Part shown: positions 17,193 through 26,385 of the stretch, in pieces
How the letters are laid out: each line of letters opens with the position of its first letter
Numbering within the stretch: the stretch's first letter is position 1
Origin: Candidatus Heimdallarchaeota archaeon
GTDB lineage: Archaea; Asgardarchaeota; Heimdallarchaeia; Heimdallarchaeales; Heimdallarchaeaceae
Length of the DNA: 42,568 bases
Direction: 5' to 3'
NCBI GenBank assembly: GCA_018238545.1
Contig: JABCTC010000029.1
Coordinates: forward strand, 1 to 42,568
The notes under the pieces: model-generated
Told to the model about the DNA's origin: nothing
The model's input: only the letters and a program-made list of their open reading frames with translations
The model's database searches: none
Translations under genes and position numbers: made by a program

Positions 17193-18429
17193 CTGAAACA
17201 TTTTGTTTGTTAAAAAATAAGAAGTAAAAAATGTATAACAAAGATGTTAGATAGAAGAGACCTATCGACAACCAACACATCACTTCCAGATAGAGGAATT
17301 TTTGAGTGTCAGCTAGAAGATAATCTGTTGCTTCCCCTAACGTTGTACCCAAGATATAGTAGATTAGAAAAGACCATTTTATCTTTCTCTCAGCAAACAC
17401 ATATATGGATGTAAAAGGTATTATCATTGCAAAATACGAAACTTGGATTTTGGGGTAAATAACAAAAAATATTATCAAAAATACTACAGTTTTGTGATAC
17501 TTCCATTCACTCTTTTTCAGAAAGAAGAAAAGACCTGCTAACAGGATTAGACTCATTGTAACAATCTGAATAATTAGATTATACTCGTTAATGTCTGAAT
17601 TAACGAAATTCTGTATTAAAGTTAACAAACCTTGGTTTCTTGGTGAAACTATAGGGTTTTTGAATTGGTTGATAAAAGCTTCAGGGGCGATAAGATAGAA
17701 GGGGAGGGATACAGCTGTTAGCCCTATGAGGAACAACAAGGTTTGCATGCTTCTCTCCTTCCAATTTTTTGAATAAATCCATATTAAAGGAGCTAGCAAA
17801 ATTGGAAAATACTTGAATCCAGTACCAAGAACAATACTGAGAGTTGCTAAAGAATTGTTTCCCTTTTCGTACAAATAAACTGGCAGTAGTATAAGTAACG
17901 GCAGCAGGCATTCGTCAGATCCCCAGAAAGAAAAAAGGTAAAGGAAAAAAGGGTTTAAGATGTAGAGAAGAGAGATTCTAAGAGCATTCTTATTGTTCCT
18001 ATTATGTTCTAATCTATAGAGTAAAAGAGCTGATATTATCAGGCAAAAAGCAAAAAATATTCTGAACATGTATGAACTCAACATCATGCTTTCATTCAAG
18101 AAATAATTGTCGCTAGTCACGAACTCTGTTGAATAATCACCTGTTATAAACATTGAAAGAAACACTATAGGAGCCCAAAGATACGGACTCAAAGATGCAG
18201 CATCAACAGAAACATCTCTGTATGGAAGGAGACCATCTATAATTGTTACCCCCCTATTAAAAAAAATTATTTGGTCAGAAATGATTATTTCATATCCTGT
18301 ATTCAAATAAGTGGTATAAATATAGAAGGCCAGAAGAATAATGGAATATACAGCTGTTGATACAAGAATAATCTTGAATTCATCGCTAATTTTTGGACTA
18401 TTTTTCCGCTTACAGCTGTTATTTCTCAT
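17155..18429 (-). CDS. GT-C membrane mannosyltransferase-like protein (GT87/PIG-M-type)
   Basis: About 424 residues from the ATG at 18429; a TTG at 18477 would add 16 residues but no promoter evidence supports it. About ten membrane helices are visible. After helix 1 comes a luminal loop with DQIIFFNRGVTI and GLLPYRDV (about 65-85), which matches the typical first loop of GT-C polyprenyl-phosphate-mannose transferases (GT87, PIG-M-like). Helix-loop spacing and lack of a soluble C-terminal domain also fit. It probably adds a sugar to a surface glycan or lipid on the outer face. The promoter region is shared with the divergent MFS-PhoU gene, only 67 bases away. The 3' end overlaps the METTL16-like gene by 38 bases. 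Confidence 0.65.
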   Translation of the reverse strand: MRNNSCKRKNSPKISDEFKIILVSTAVYSIILLAFYIYTTYLNTGYEIIISDQIIFFNRGVTIIDGLLPYRDVSVDAASLSPYLWAPIVFLSMFITGDYSTEFVTSDNYFLNESMMLSSYMFRIFFAFCLIISALLLYRLEHNRNNKNALRISLLYILNPFFLYLFSFWGSDECLLPLLILLPVYLYEKGNNSLATLSIVLGTGFKYFPILLAPLIWIYSKNWKERSMQTLLFLIGLTAVSLPFYLIAPEAFINQFKNPIVSPRNQGLLTLIQNFVNSDINEYNLIIQIVTMSLILLAGLFFFLKKSEWKYHKTVVFLIIFFVIYPKIQVSYFAMIIPFTSIYVFAERKIKWSFLIYYILGTTLGEATDYLLADTQKFLYLEVMCWLSIGLFYLTSLLYIFYFLFFNKQNVSVNNSGSIKQISS

Positions 18430-18496
18430 TTTACACCCACTTTTTGTTTTGAGGGAAAAACTATTATCAGATAACAATCTTACATAATTGCTGACA

Positions 18497-20467
18497 ATGA
18501 GTCCTAAATCAAGTACAACTACTATTCGTTCTTCGTTCGGAAAATGGTTTCCCCTTATATCAACTTTACTCCTAACTGGAATTACCTATGGTGTTCAAAG
18601 AGCAGCTTTGTCTCTTTACGCTGAAAGTATTCTTCCATATGGTTTGTTTGACACAAGTGATAATTTACAGAACTTTCTTATCTTCTTGCAGATAGCTTCA
18701 ACAATCGTAGCCTATGGTTTGTTTAAAGGATTAAGCGGTTTTCTGAGTAGCAGAGTAAGCTCTAAACTCAAGCGAAAAAACACCTTGAGAATAGGTTTGG
18801 CTCTATTAGTCGTTGGTTCAGTCTCATTAGCTTTTGCGAATTATCTCAAACTAGCTGGTTTAATAATTGGAAACGTTTTCATAGGTGGAGGATTAGGATT
18901 TTTCTTCACGGCTTCCATGTCTGCTTTAACAGACATAGCTGGTTCAGAAGGCAGTGCATTTTCTTTAGGCACAATGGAATTTTCTGTATATATGGGTTCA
19001 AGCTTGGGAGCGTTCTTTGCTGGTTTGATAAGTGAAACTCAGGATGGATTTGCAGCAAGTTTTATTTTTGCACTTATTGTTGCTGGAGTAGCTTTACTAT
19101 TAGGATTTTTCCTCTTAAGAAATGTAGAAACAACAGAATTAGTTAAAGGATCTAAGGAAGAAATTTTGCTTGATTCAACTAAAGTGGAGACACAATGGAA
19201 ACTCAGGAATATTGTTAGGACCCCAACACTTCTTTTAACATATTTGGCGGGTCACTTTTCTCGAATAATGGATAGTATGATCGTTCTTCTTCTTCCTATA
19301 CTGCTCTTTAAAATCTATGGTTTTGATTATGTTCAGATTGGTATTGTCATGTCAGCATTTACCTTAGCTTGGAGTATTTCCATGCCTTTGACTGGTAGAT
19401 TTAGCGACAGATTTGGACGAAAAGAAACGATAATTTTTGGTTTGTTCATTGAAGGATTAGCACTGGGTTTGATCACAATAGCAAATAGTTTTACCATAGT
19501 TTTGATTTTGATGATTGCAGCAGGAATAGGAACAGCTGTTTATTATCCAAGTCTTCCTTCAATAACAAGAGACGTTGTTCCTATTGTAAAGAGAGAACAA
19601 AGTTTAGGAATTTATCGGGCTTCATTAGATTCAGGCTATTTTACCGGTCCTTTGATTGCTATTGGGCTGGTTTTTTCAGCTACATCACTCAATATTTGGG
19701 GACCTGAAACAAGTAATAATATCAACAACATGCTAAAATTCCCATTTTTAGTTATTGCAATTATTCTGGGAATACTTGCCATCTCATTTCTGATTTTTGC
19801 AACCGAAACACGCCCTGGATGGATTCAAGCAAGTATTTCACTTAAGCATGGTAAAAAAGTAAGAGATTCATTTCGAATGTTGAAACAAGCATTTGATTCA
19901 TATGTTGAAGGGGAAAGCCCTGAAGCATGTAATGATCTACTAAGTGAGGCTAAGGATTTAGAGCGTGAAGCTGATAAACTAGTAATGAAAGTGACTCGTG
20001 CCCTCTATGGAAATGTTCGCCCTGCTCCAGACGATTATCACTTTTATAAAATTACCGAGATTCTTGATTCTTCTATCGGATTCACTCTCCGCTCCTACCG
20101 TAAATTGTTGCTGATTTCTAGAGACAATTTATCTGATGAGTTCATCGATTATCTAAATGATGAAACTGAGCTATTATTACAGCTGATAACAAAAGCTACT
20201 GAAGTTTTAGAAGTAGTCTGCATTCAACCATTAGCTTCCCACCCAATATTTGACGATGTTCATAAGTTAGAAACTGCTCTTGATAAAAACAGTCATAGAG
20301 GTTTAGCTGCTATTATGAAGAAGACTGATAGTCTTAGCACAATAGAAATACTATTTCTATATCATATTGTAGAAGCTCTTGAATTTTCATCTAACACAAT
20401 TGAAGATGCGGTAGACGTGATGCAGATTATAGGATTGAAATATCAGATTAGTCCTTTGAGGATTTAG
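18497..20467 (+). CDS. MFS transporter fused to a PhoU/DUF47-like domain
   Basis: Starting at ATG 18497 (a TTG at 18488 precedes it) the protein has 656 residues. Residues 15-440 form a 12-helix major facilitator, with the A-motif-like GRFSDRFGRKE between helices 8 and 9 (about 300) and a long central loop. Residues 443-656 are soluble and helical. They carry EADKLVMKVTRALYG and IVEALEFSSNTIEDAVDVM, a pattern of two three-helix bundles seen in PhoU and DUF47 (PhoU_div) proteins, which regulate phosphate uptake in bacteria and archaea. Fusion to an MFS is unusual; DUF47 proteins normally sit beside PiT-type or Na/Pi transporters. The substrate could be phosphate or a phosphorylated compound, but this is inference. 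Confidence 0.7.
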   Translation: MSPKSSTTTIRSSFGKWFPLISTLLLTGITYGVQRAALSLYAESILPYGLFDTSDNLQNFLIFLQIASTIVAYGLFKGLSGFLSSRVSSKLKRKNTLRIGLALLVVGSVSLAFANYLKLAGLIIGNVFIGGGLGFFFTASMSALTDIAGSEGSAFSLGTMEFSVYMGSSLGAFFAGLISETQDGFAASFIFALIVAGVALLLGFFLLRNVETTELVKGSKEEILLDSTKVETQWKLRNIVRTPTLLLTYLAGHFSRIMDSMIVLLLPILLFKIYGFDYVQIGIVMSAFTLAWSISMPLTGRFSDRFGRKETIIFGLFIEGLALGLITIANSFTIVLILMIAAGIGTAVYYPSLPSITRDVVPIVKREQSLGIYRASLDSGYFTGPLIAIGLVFSATSLNIWGPETSNNINNMLKFPFLVIAIILGILAISFLIFATETRPGWIQASISLKHGKKVRDSFRMLKQAFDSYVEGESPEACNDLLSEAKDLEREADKLVMKVTRALYGNVRPAPDDYHFYKITEILDSSIGFTLRSYRKLLLISRDNLSDEFIDYLNDETELLLQLITKATEVLEVVCIQPLASHPIFDDVHKLETALDKNSHRGLAAIMKKTDSLSTIEILFLYHIVEALEFSSNTIEDAVDVMQIIGLKYQISPLRI

Positions 20468-20550
20468 AACGTGGAAGCTTATTGTGAAATAGTTAAATTA
20501 ATTATGCTTTTCAATCTCTTTTGCTTCGTTTTTTCTCTCTTTCATTCAAA

Positions 20551-20561
20551 GTTTAAATAAG
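20551..20561 (+). promoter_or_regulatory. Probable TATA box for beta-helix protein
   Basis: GTTTAAATAAG lies about 30-40 bases before the TTG/GTG start at 20591/20594. A T-rich stretch (20528-20541) just upstream could end the preceding MFS message. Confidence 0.45.
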
Positions 20562-20590
20562 TTTATAGGTTACATTTCTATAGCTTTAGC

Positions 20591-22231
20591 TTGGTGACTT
20601 TATTGTTGAATAAAAGAGTTGGTTCGTTAATATTTGTAATTTTGTTTAGTACTGTATCTACTTTAGTACATATTAGTAGTTCTTCTACAGAGAATGCTGA
20701 TAATCTGGAATTTTATGTGGAATATCAAGATGTAGAAATTAATGACCTTCTTGGAGAGCCGCAGAATTGGACATGGGCGAAAGACCAGGGTATTTGCACT
20801 GGTAATGGAATAGAAAACGATCCTTACATTATAGAAGATATTCTTTTTACAGGAACTGGTTTTTGCCTTAGTATATTAAATTCAATAAAATACTTTATTA
20901 TAAGAAATTGCACTATTAGTGGGAATTTAGGTCTCTCTTTGTCTGATGTAAGTAATGGACAAATTATTGACAGTAATATAATATACAATGACCAAGAAGG
21001 GATAAACATTGATACATGCAGTTCTATCCTCGTTTCAGGAAATAATATAGCTGATAATGGTGCAGGGATATTAATCAACGACTGTACTTTTACTTCTCTC
21101 TCGAATAATAACATACGTAATAATGACGGAGAAGGTATTCATTTAGAAAAAGCTAATAACAACATCGTTATCTCAGAAAATGACATAAGAAACAATACCC
21201 AAGAAGGGATTATGATCGATAAGGATAGTTATAACAACACCATCAGGGGAAACGAAATTTCTTACAATACTCTAGGAGTACACATAAAAGGTCCAGCAGC
21301 AGATTACAACCTATTTTATGAGAATTTCTTTAGAAATAATACTTCTATCGCAAAGGATGATAATGCTAATACCATCTGGAATACTACACTTATTGGGAAC
21401 TATTGGGATAACTATGATGGTGTAGACGCAAATGGTGATGGTATCGGAGATACTCCATATACTATTCCAGGTACAGCAGGAAATCTAGATTATTTACCAA
21501 TTTGGGACGATATAGCACCAATAATTATAATAAATTCACCTAATCCTAACGACGTATTTGGTAACAGCGCACCAAATTTTGATGTGACTATCACTGAACC
21601 AAATTTGGATGAAATGTGGTATACTCTTGATAGCGGATTACATAATTATACTTCTGAAGAGATTGGAACAATTGACCAATCTGCCTGGGACGCTACTTCT
21701 GAGGGTAATATTACACTAACGTTTTATGCAATAGATAAGCTTGGAAATATTGGTTCTGCTGGCGTTATTATAATAAAAGACGTTTTAGTTCTAACGATTA
21801 CAATCAACTCACCTGATGCTGGTGAGGTATTTGGCAACGATACACCAAGTTTTGACATAACGGTTACAGGAGTTAATTTAGATACTGTATGGTATACTCT
21901 CAATGGAAGTATTCCCTATTATATTGACTCTTTTAGTGGAACAATTAATCAAACAGAATGGTCAGCTTTAGCAGAAGGAAATATTACTCTTACTTTTTAT
22001 GCCAATGATAGCATTGGAAATCTTGCATCTGAAGAAGTTAACATCGTAAAGAGTTTTACAGCTGACACAGGACCAAATTTAACTTTGATCATTGTTCTTA
22101 GTACTACTCTCGGTGGAGCTGCTGTTGCTGCTGGAGTTATAGGGACATTAATGTATAAGGGGAAGATAAAAAAACCAGAGTGGTCAGGGAAGATAAAAAA
22201 ACCAGAATGGTTAAGAAGAAAAACGGATTAA
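20591..22231 (+). CDS. Secreted NosD-like beta-helix and Ig-like surface protein
   Basis: A 546-residue protein with a signal peptide (hydrophobic core about residues 12-30). Residues 70-250 are short beta-helix repeats with many NNI/IRNN turns, as in NosD/CASH-domain proteins. A conserved NYWDNYDG followed by DANGDGIGDTPY (about 273-295) is the common end of the archaeal NosD repeat. Two Ig-like repeats follow (about 312-400 and 405-490), each beginning with I-NSP and containing VWYTL/MWYTL. A C-terminal hydrophobic helix (about 497-520) and a basic tail anchor it in the membrane. CASH domains often bind or cleave carbohydrate, so it may act at the cell surface with the glycan layer. No ATG is usable: the start is TTG 20591 or GTG 20594. 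Confidence 0.8.
   Translation: MVTLLLNKRVGSLIFVILFSTVSTLVHISSSSTENADNLEFYVEYQDVEINDLLGEPQNWTWAKDQGICTGNGIENDPYIIEDILFTGTGFCLSILNSIKYFIIRNCTISGNLGLSLSDVSNGQIIDSNIIYNDQEGINIDTCSSILVSGNNIADNGAGILINDCTFTSLSNNNIRNNDGEGIHLEKANNNIVISENDIRNNTQEGIMIDKDSYNNTIRGNEISYNTLGVHIKGPAADYNLFYENFFRNNTSIAKDDNANTIWNTTLIGNYWDNYDGVDANGDGIGDTPYTIPGTAGNLDYLPIWDDIAPIIIINSPNPNDVFGNSAPNFDVTITEPNLDEMWYTLDSGLHNYTSEEIGTIDQSAWDATSEGNITLTFYAIDKLGNIGSAGVIIIKDVLVLTITINSPDAGEVFGNDTPSFDITVTGVNLDTVWYTLNGSIPYYIDSFSGTINQTEWSALAEGNITLTFYANDSIGNLASEEVNIVKSFTADTGPNLTLIIVLSTTLGGAAVAAGVIGTLMYKGKIKKPEWSGKIKKPEWLRRKTD
22160..22213 (+). repeat. Two-copy 27-base tandem repeat inside a gene
   Basis: Two 27-base units (22160-22186 and 22187-22213) differ at 2 positions by my count, and encode two copies of a GKIKKPEW segment at the cytoplasmic tail of the beta-helix protein. 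Confidence 0.85.
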
Positions 22232-22309
22232 ACTTGATTTCTATTTAGATAAAGGGGGTGAATTCTCTAGCATAAATAAGGATTAATTATGTAAAACTTT
22301 GATATGCTA

Positions 22310-22411
22310 GGTTATCCTCATTTCAGAAAATCTTTCAAATATTTCATTATCTGCTTCAAGGACTGCCATGATATTTTCATGTTTTTCTATTGTCACTGTT
22401 CGTCCTTCATG
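22310..22411 (-). pseudogene. Remnant of a TPR-roadblock gene's C-terminal domain
   Basis: Read on the minus strand this gives a 34-codon open stretch, beginning HEGRTVTIEKHENIM and containing AVLEADNEIF, flanked by stop codons (TGA at 22415-22417 and TAG at 22307-22309). It matches HEGRAVIIEQQENIMAVL and ADNETF of the roadblock-like domain in the gene ending at 24353. Over 77 aligned bases (22335-22411 against 24495-24571) I count about 62 identities. Homology stops at both ends, so this is a relic of a lost fourth paralogue or a partial duplication. It occupies most of the 234-base gap between the beta-helix and metzincin genes. It is not a functional gene. Confidence 0.75.
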
Positions 22412-22431
22412 GAATCATCTTGTGAATGAGT

Positions 22432-22444
22432 TAAATTAAAATAT
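22432..22444 (+). promoter_or_regulatory. Probable TATA box for the metzincin gene
   Basis: TAAATTAAAATATG lies about 28 bases before the ATG at 22466. It sits next to the roadblock remnant, so the promoter may have been created or carried by the duplication. Confidence 0.4.
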
Positions 22445-22465
22445 GCTTTCTGTCTGTATATAGTT

Positions 22466-24346
22466 ATGAATAAGAAGATAATTTTCTTCTCTATATTTTT
22501 GCTTTTTATCTCATCTCTTGTTATGGTTGGTGAAACAAGCATCACTCAAGAAATAACTACTTCTATCTCGAGTATACCAGATAATTTCGACACTAATCTA
22601 ACAATTTATGTTAGATTCCTCGGTTTTGATCAAGACATTATTGATGAAGATGCAATAGAGGGTGAGCTTCTAGGTTACTTAACTAAATGGGATGTAAATT
22701 ATGGAACAACTCTAATTAATTTCAACTATGATTTTGAACACTTAGATGAGATGTATGTTAATGGTTTGAAAAACTATATCTTAACAAATGGTATTAATGG
22801 AACGGGAGTGGGTTACTCTCTTAATATTACTAAACTAGAAGAGGATATGATTTCAGGTGAGAGGACTGATATTTTTATACCAGAAGATGGATTAGTTGTA
22901 GATGCAATAGATGTGGAAAAATACATTTCCACCAATATTCATGGTCCTAGTCTTGAAACGAGTGGATACACACTTTATCTTCTAAATTTCTCTTCATTTG
23001 ATACTCCTGACCATTCGCTTGAACATTGGTATAATGTAGAGAAAACTTCATTTGATACCAATGAATCTATTTCTCATTGGTATTCTGGATACGATGAAAT
23101 ACCCTCTAGACCAACTATGGGCTGGGGAGGAAACAATCGTTTTTGTTATTTAGACTTATCTTCACAATCATGGTATTTTGACTGGTTATTAACTGCTTGG
23201 ACAGCTTTTTACCCAGGTTCTTTTAGCTATTATAATTATCCTGATATCGATACTCTTATTCAAACCCATAATCCTTATTCTCCAGCTGGTCAAGATATAT
23301 TGACTACCTATATTGCAGATTGGTTGTATTCATATCTCGGTAACGTATTTTCAACATATTATTCTCATTACCAGATTGGCGAAACATATTCACTCCAAGT
23401 AAAGGTGTTCGATAATCTGACCAACAATGGGTTTACAGCAGAAGATATAAAATGGGTAATTTCAGAAAGCAGGATGTTCTCACAATTAGAGAAAGATCTT
23501 CCTTGGATTGAATGGGAAGTGGAAGTAGATTATATCTTTTTAACTGATTATCCAGAACTTTATGATAAAATTGCCTCTTATGTTCACGAAGATGTAAATG
23601 GTATGTATGTAGAGGTGACAGAAGGTTTGTTTGACTACCTAAGCAATGAGCTGACAAACTACTTTGATTTCGATGCAGCTGATACTGTTCTCCCATGTTA
23701 CTTCTTCTTAACTAATGAAATCGGTTTCAGATATACTGGGATTTCATTCGCAGGGTTAGGAGGCATGGGGTGGGAGATACTCCTTGGAACTCAGAATAGT
23801 ATTTTCAAGGATGCTAATCCAGCTCTACCAAGAAGAGGGTATTCAGCTGTTATGATACATGAATTGGGTCATAGCCTTGGATTGCCTCATCCACACGGCA
23901 GCACTTATGGCTGGGGCTCATCTTTCTTTCAAGATGTTATGAATTATTTTTCGTTTAGCGAAGAAAGCTTCAGTATTTTCAACCAAGATGGTTTAGCTAG
24001 AGCTCATTTCAAATATTTCCTCAAACAAGCGAAACAAGAATTTGAAGATGCTTATCAATTTTTTATTGATAATGATTCTCCTATAGAACTCGTTGGATTC
24101 ATAGCAGAAATAAACAGTGATATCGAGTATTCAGTTATTGAATATGCTAACATGGAATACATTGATGCAATAAATTCAACAAAAACAGCTCTTAGTGACA
24201 TAGAAGATTTGCTTTACTATATTTTACACCCTGATGAGTACACGGAAGATCCTCTTCCAACTGATGAGACTAATGTCTATTTCCTACTATCTATACTTGT
24301 ATTAGTGCCAGTATCTATAATTAGGAAAAGGAAAAGAGGGAGATAA
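22466..24346 (+). CDS. Secreted metzincin metalloprotease, membrane-anchored
   Basis: A 626-residue protein with a signal peptide (residues 1-25; basic MNKK then a hydrophobic core). HELGHSLGLPH (465-475) is a full metzincin zinc site, HExxHxxGxxH: His465, His469 and His475 as ligands and Glu466 as catalytic base. VMNY (491-494) about 16 residues on fits the Met-turn of metzincins. A C-terminal hydrophobic helix (about 600-620) ends in RKRKRGR, so it is anchored in the membrane with the protease outside. The 450-residue region before the active site is unassigned, with many aromatic residues. Its role in surface-protein processing is plausible, especially next to a surface beta-helix protein, but is not shown by sequence. 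Confidence 0.85.
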   Translation: MNKKIIFFSIFLLFISSLVMVGETSITQEITTSISSIPDNFDTNLTIYVRFLGFDQDIIDEDAIEGELLGYLTKWDVNYGTTLINFNYDFEHLDEMYVNGLKNYILTNGINGTGVGYSLNITKLEEDMISGERTDIFIPEDGLVVDAIDVEKYISTNIHGPSLETSGYTLYLLNFSSFDTPDHSLEHWYNVEKTSFDTNESISHWYSGYDEIPSRPTMGWGGNNRFCYLDLSSQSWYFDWLLTAWTAFYPGSFSYYNYPDIDTLIQTHNPYSPAGQDILTTYIADWLYSYLGNVFSTYYSHYQIGETYSLQVKVFDNLTNNGFTAEDIKWVISESRMFSQLEKDLPWIEWEVEVDYIFLTDYPELYDKIASYVHEDVNGMYVEVTEGLFDYLSNELTNYFDFDAADTVLPCYFFLTNEIGFRYTGISFAGLGGMGWEILLGTQNSIFKDANPALPRRGYSAVMIHELGHSLGLPHPHGSTYGWGSSFFQDVMNYFSFSEESFSIFNQDGLARAHFKYFLKQAKQEFEDAYQFFIDNDSPIELVGFIAEINSDIEYSVIEYANMEYIDAINSTKTALSDIEDLLYYILHPDEYTEDPLPTDETNVYFLLSILVLVPVSIIRKRKRGR

Positions 24347-24352
24347 TCTTTT

Positions 24353-26365
24353 TCATTTTAGCGCAAAATGAGTTTCTGAGAAAACATCTTGTACGATAGG
24401 TTGAAACTCTTCTTGATCTATTTCCTTTAACGATATATTATCTTTGATTTTCAGTACTGCTTCTTTCAAGAATTTTTTCACCTTTAACCTACACACAAAT
24501 GTTTCATTATCAGCTACAAGCACAGCCATGATATTTTCTTGTTGTTCAATTATTACAGCTCTTCCTTCGTGATTGATGCTTCGAAGTGTTTCCACTCCTT
24601 TTCCTAGTACCTCAGCTGAAAAATTTACAATTGCGGTAATCAAACCTGAAACTAATAGATCATCCATAGCCTTCGTTTCCGTGAAATGGTAAGAGTACAA
24701 TGGCAAACCTCCTTCATCCATTACAAGCAAGAGATAAAGTACTATGGGTATATCCTTGTGATCTCCAAAAGAAAAAGACCTGATTCTATTGAAAAGTCTC
24801 TTTGATCCTTTAAGTTCTTGAAGGAGAGAAGTTTTGTCTCTTATCCTTATTTTTAATTCCTCAATTTTCTCTTCCAGTTCAAGTTGTTCTGCAAAGGATA
24901 ATGCAACATGCAGCTTTTCTTTTGCTCTTTTTTCAAGACCTCTATATTGGAAATAACTAGCCTTAATGATCATTGCATCTATGTACATGGGGTGTTTAAG
25001 TTCTTCCGCTACATCTAAGAGATTATCTATAAAATATAGGAATTTCTCTGCAAATTCATTATTTTCTGTAATTCTGTACATCTCAAAGTAGCTTTCTGCA
25101 AGTTTTCCATATGAATATACAATTCCTTCTAAGATAACCTGATTTTCAAAAAATTCTAAAGCTCGTTCGAACTGTTCTACAGCATCAGAAAGATTAACTA
25201 TTTTCTGGAAATATAATCCTTTGTAAAAATAGAAATACGACATTGCATTGAAATCAAATTGTTCTTCTGCTAATTGCATACCGAAATTTAGTGCTTCACC
25301 ATCATCTTTTTTGTTTAACAGTTTTAGATAACCATAAGTAATTTCTAAGGTAGCGTAAATGAAACCATTTTCTTGGTTAAGTTTGTGAGCAGTTTCATAA
25401 TATTCTTCTGCCTTCTCGGATTCCTCGTTTAGAAGGTGGATTTCACCTATTTTTTCCAAAATTTGAATTTTTGTTGGTGTAAGCAAGTCTTCAATTTTCA
25501 ACATATTTTCGTATATAATTAACGCTTCGTTGAGTTTTCCGTTTATTTTCTCCTTAGTAGCGATATTCAATTGCATAGTAACAAGTAGACGATCAGATTT
25601 CAGTTTTTTTGCAAGACTAACACCTTTTTCGATGTACTCTACAGCTTTTTTCATATCATATTCTTTCATTGAAATGTTTGCAAGCAATTCAAAAAGAGAA
25701 CAGAGCATGCCATCATTGTTGAAATTTTCTGCTCTCTTGATCGCACTTTCAATCCACAAATCTTTCAGAGTATCATCAACAAGAACATATGCGAAATTAA
25801 CTAAATCACTCAGCAAAGCATCAAGAACGAATGGGAATTGTAAAGAAAGATCATCCATATTTAATAGATAACGTAGAATTTCATTGAGAGCTTTGTACCC
25901 TAATTCAGGACGTTTTTCTACTTTTTCTGAAAATTCCTTTATTGATAAATTTAGAAAGTCTTTTTCTCTTGAATCCTCTAGCTCATTTACTAGTTTTTCT
26001 ACTTCATTTTTGTATTTTTTAAACTCATCAAAGCTAAACATATTTCTAAGAGAAAGTAAATGGAGAACTTGAAGGGATAAGTTTCGTTTATCTATTGTAT
26101 TATCGAATTTGTTGAAATAATTAATAATAGAATCATACTCCTTGCTCCAATAACTAAGTAAGAAATATGTTAAAATAATCATTTGATCTGTTTGATCTTC
26201 TAATAAAACTTTTTTGGAGAGATAATGCTCCAAAGAAGCACGAGTTGTCTCTTCATTTTTGCTTAAACTTACAATTTCAGAAATCCTATTAAAGAATTCA
26301 CTTTCATTTTTGTCAAGGTATATCTCAACCTCATTTACAATAAAAGCTGGTAAATTAATTTCCAT
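24353..26365 (-). CDS. TPR protein with roadblock-like domain (paralogue 1)
   Basis: A 670-residue soluble protein. Residues 1-210 are helical and unassigned. From about 210 to 500 TPR-like helical repeats are seen (for example IHLLNEESEKAEEYYETA and LSDAVEQFERALEFF). Residues 538-670 form the roadblock/longin-like domain: a strand (IVLYLLLVMDEGG), a DDLLVSGLITAI helix, two further strands (EGRAVIIEQQ and NIMAVLVADN) and a closing helix. Roadblock domains in other organisms bind small GTPases, and TPRs bind proteins, so it is probably a scaffold (inference). It is the last gene of a three-gene tandem array, 20 bases after paralogue 2. It is the closest relative of the remnant at 22310-22411. 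Confidence 0.7.
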   Translation of the reverse strand: MEINLPAFIVNEVEIYLDKNESEFFNRISEIVSLSKNEETTRASLEHYLSKKVLLEDQTDQMIILTYFLLSYWSKEYDSIINYFNKFDNTIDKRNLSLQVLHLLSLRNMFSFDEFKKYKNEVEKLVNELEDSREKDFLNLSIKEFSEKVEKRPELGYKALNEILRYLLNMDDLSLQFPFVLDALLSDLVNFAYVLVDDTLKDLWIESAIKRAENFNNDGMLCSLFELLANISMKEYDMKKAVEYIEKGVSLAKKLKSDRLLVTMQLNIATKEKINGKLNEALIIYENMLKIEDLLTPTKIQILEKIGEIHLLNEESEKAEEYYETAHKLNQENGFIYATLEITYGYLKLLNKKDDGEALNFGMQLAEEQFDFNAMSYFYFYKGLYFQKIVNLSDAVEQFERALEFFENQVILEGIVYSYGKLAESYFEMYRITENNEFAEKFLYFIDNLLDVAEELKHPMYIDAMIIKASYFQYRGLEKRAKEKLHVALSFAEQLELEEKIEELKIRIRDKTSLLQELKGSKRLFNRIRSFSFGDHKDIPIVLYLLLVMDEGGLPLYSYHFTETKAMDDLLVSGLITAIVNFSAEVLGKGVETLRSINHEGRAVIIEQQENIMAVLVADNETFVCRLKVKKFLKEAVLKIKDNISLKEIDQEEFQPIVQDVFSETHFALK

Positions 26366-26385
26366 TAGATAACCTTCCTACTTCA

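Noticed and set aside
20824..21114. 96-codon minus-strand frame within the beta-helix gene
   Set aside because: Lies wholly inside a gene whose repeat structure is clear on the plus strand.
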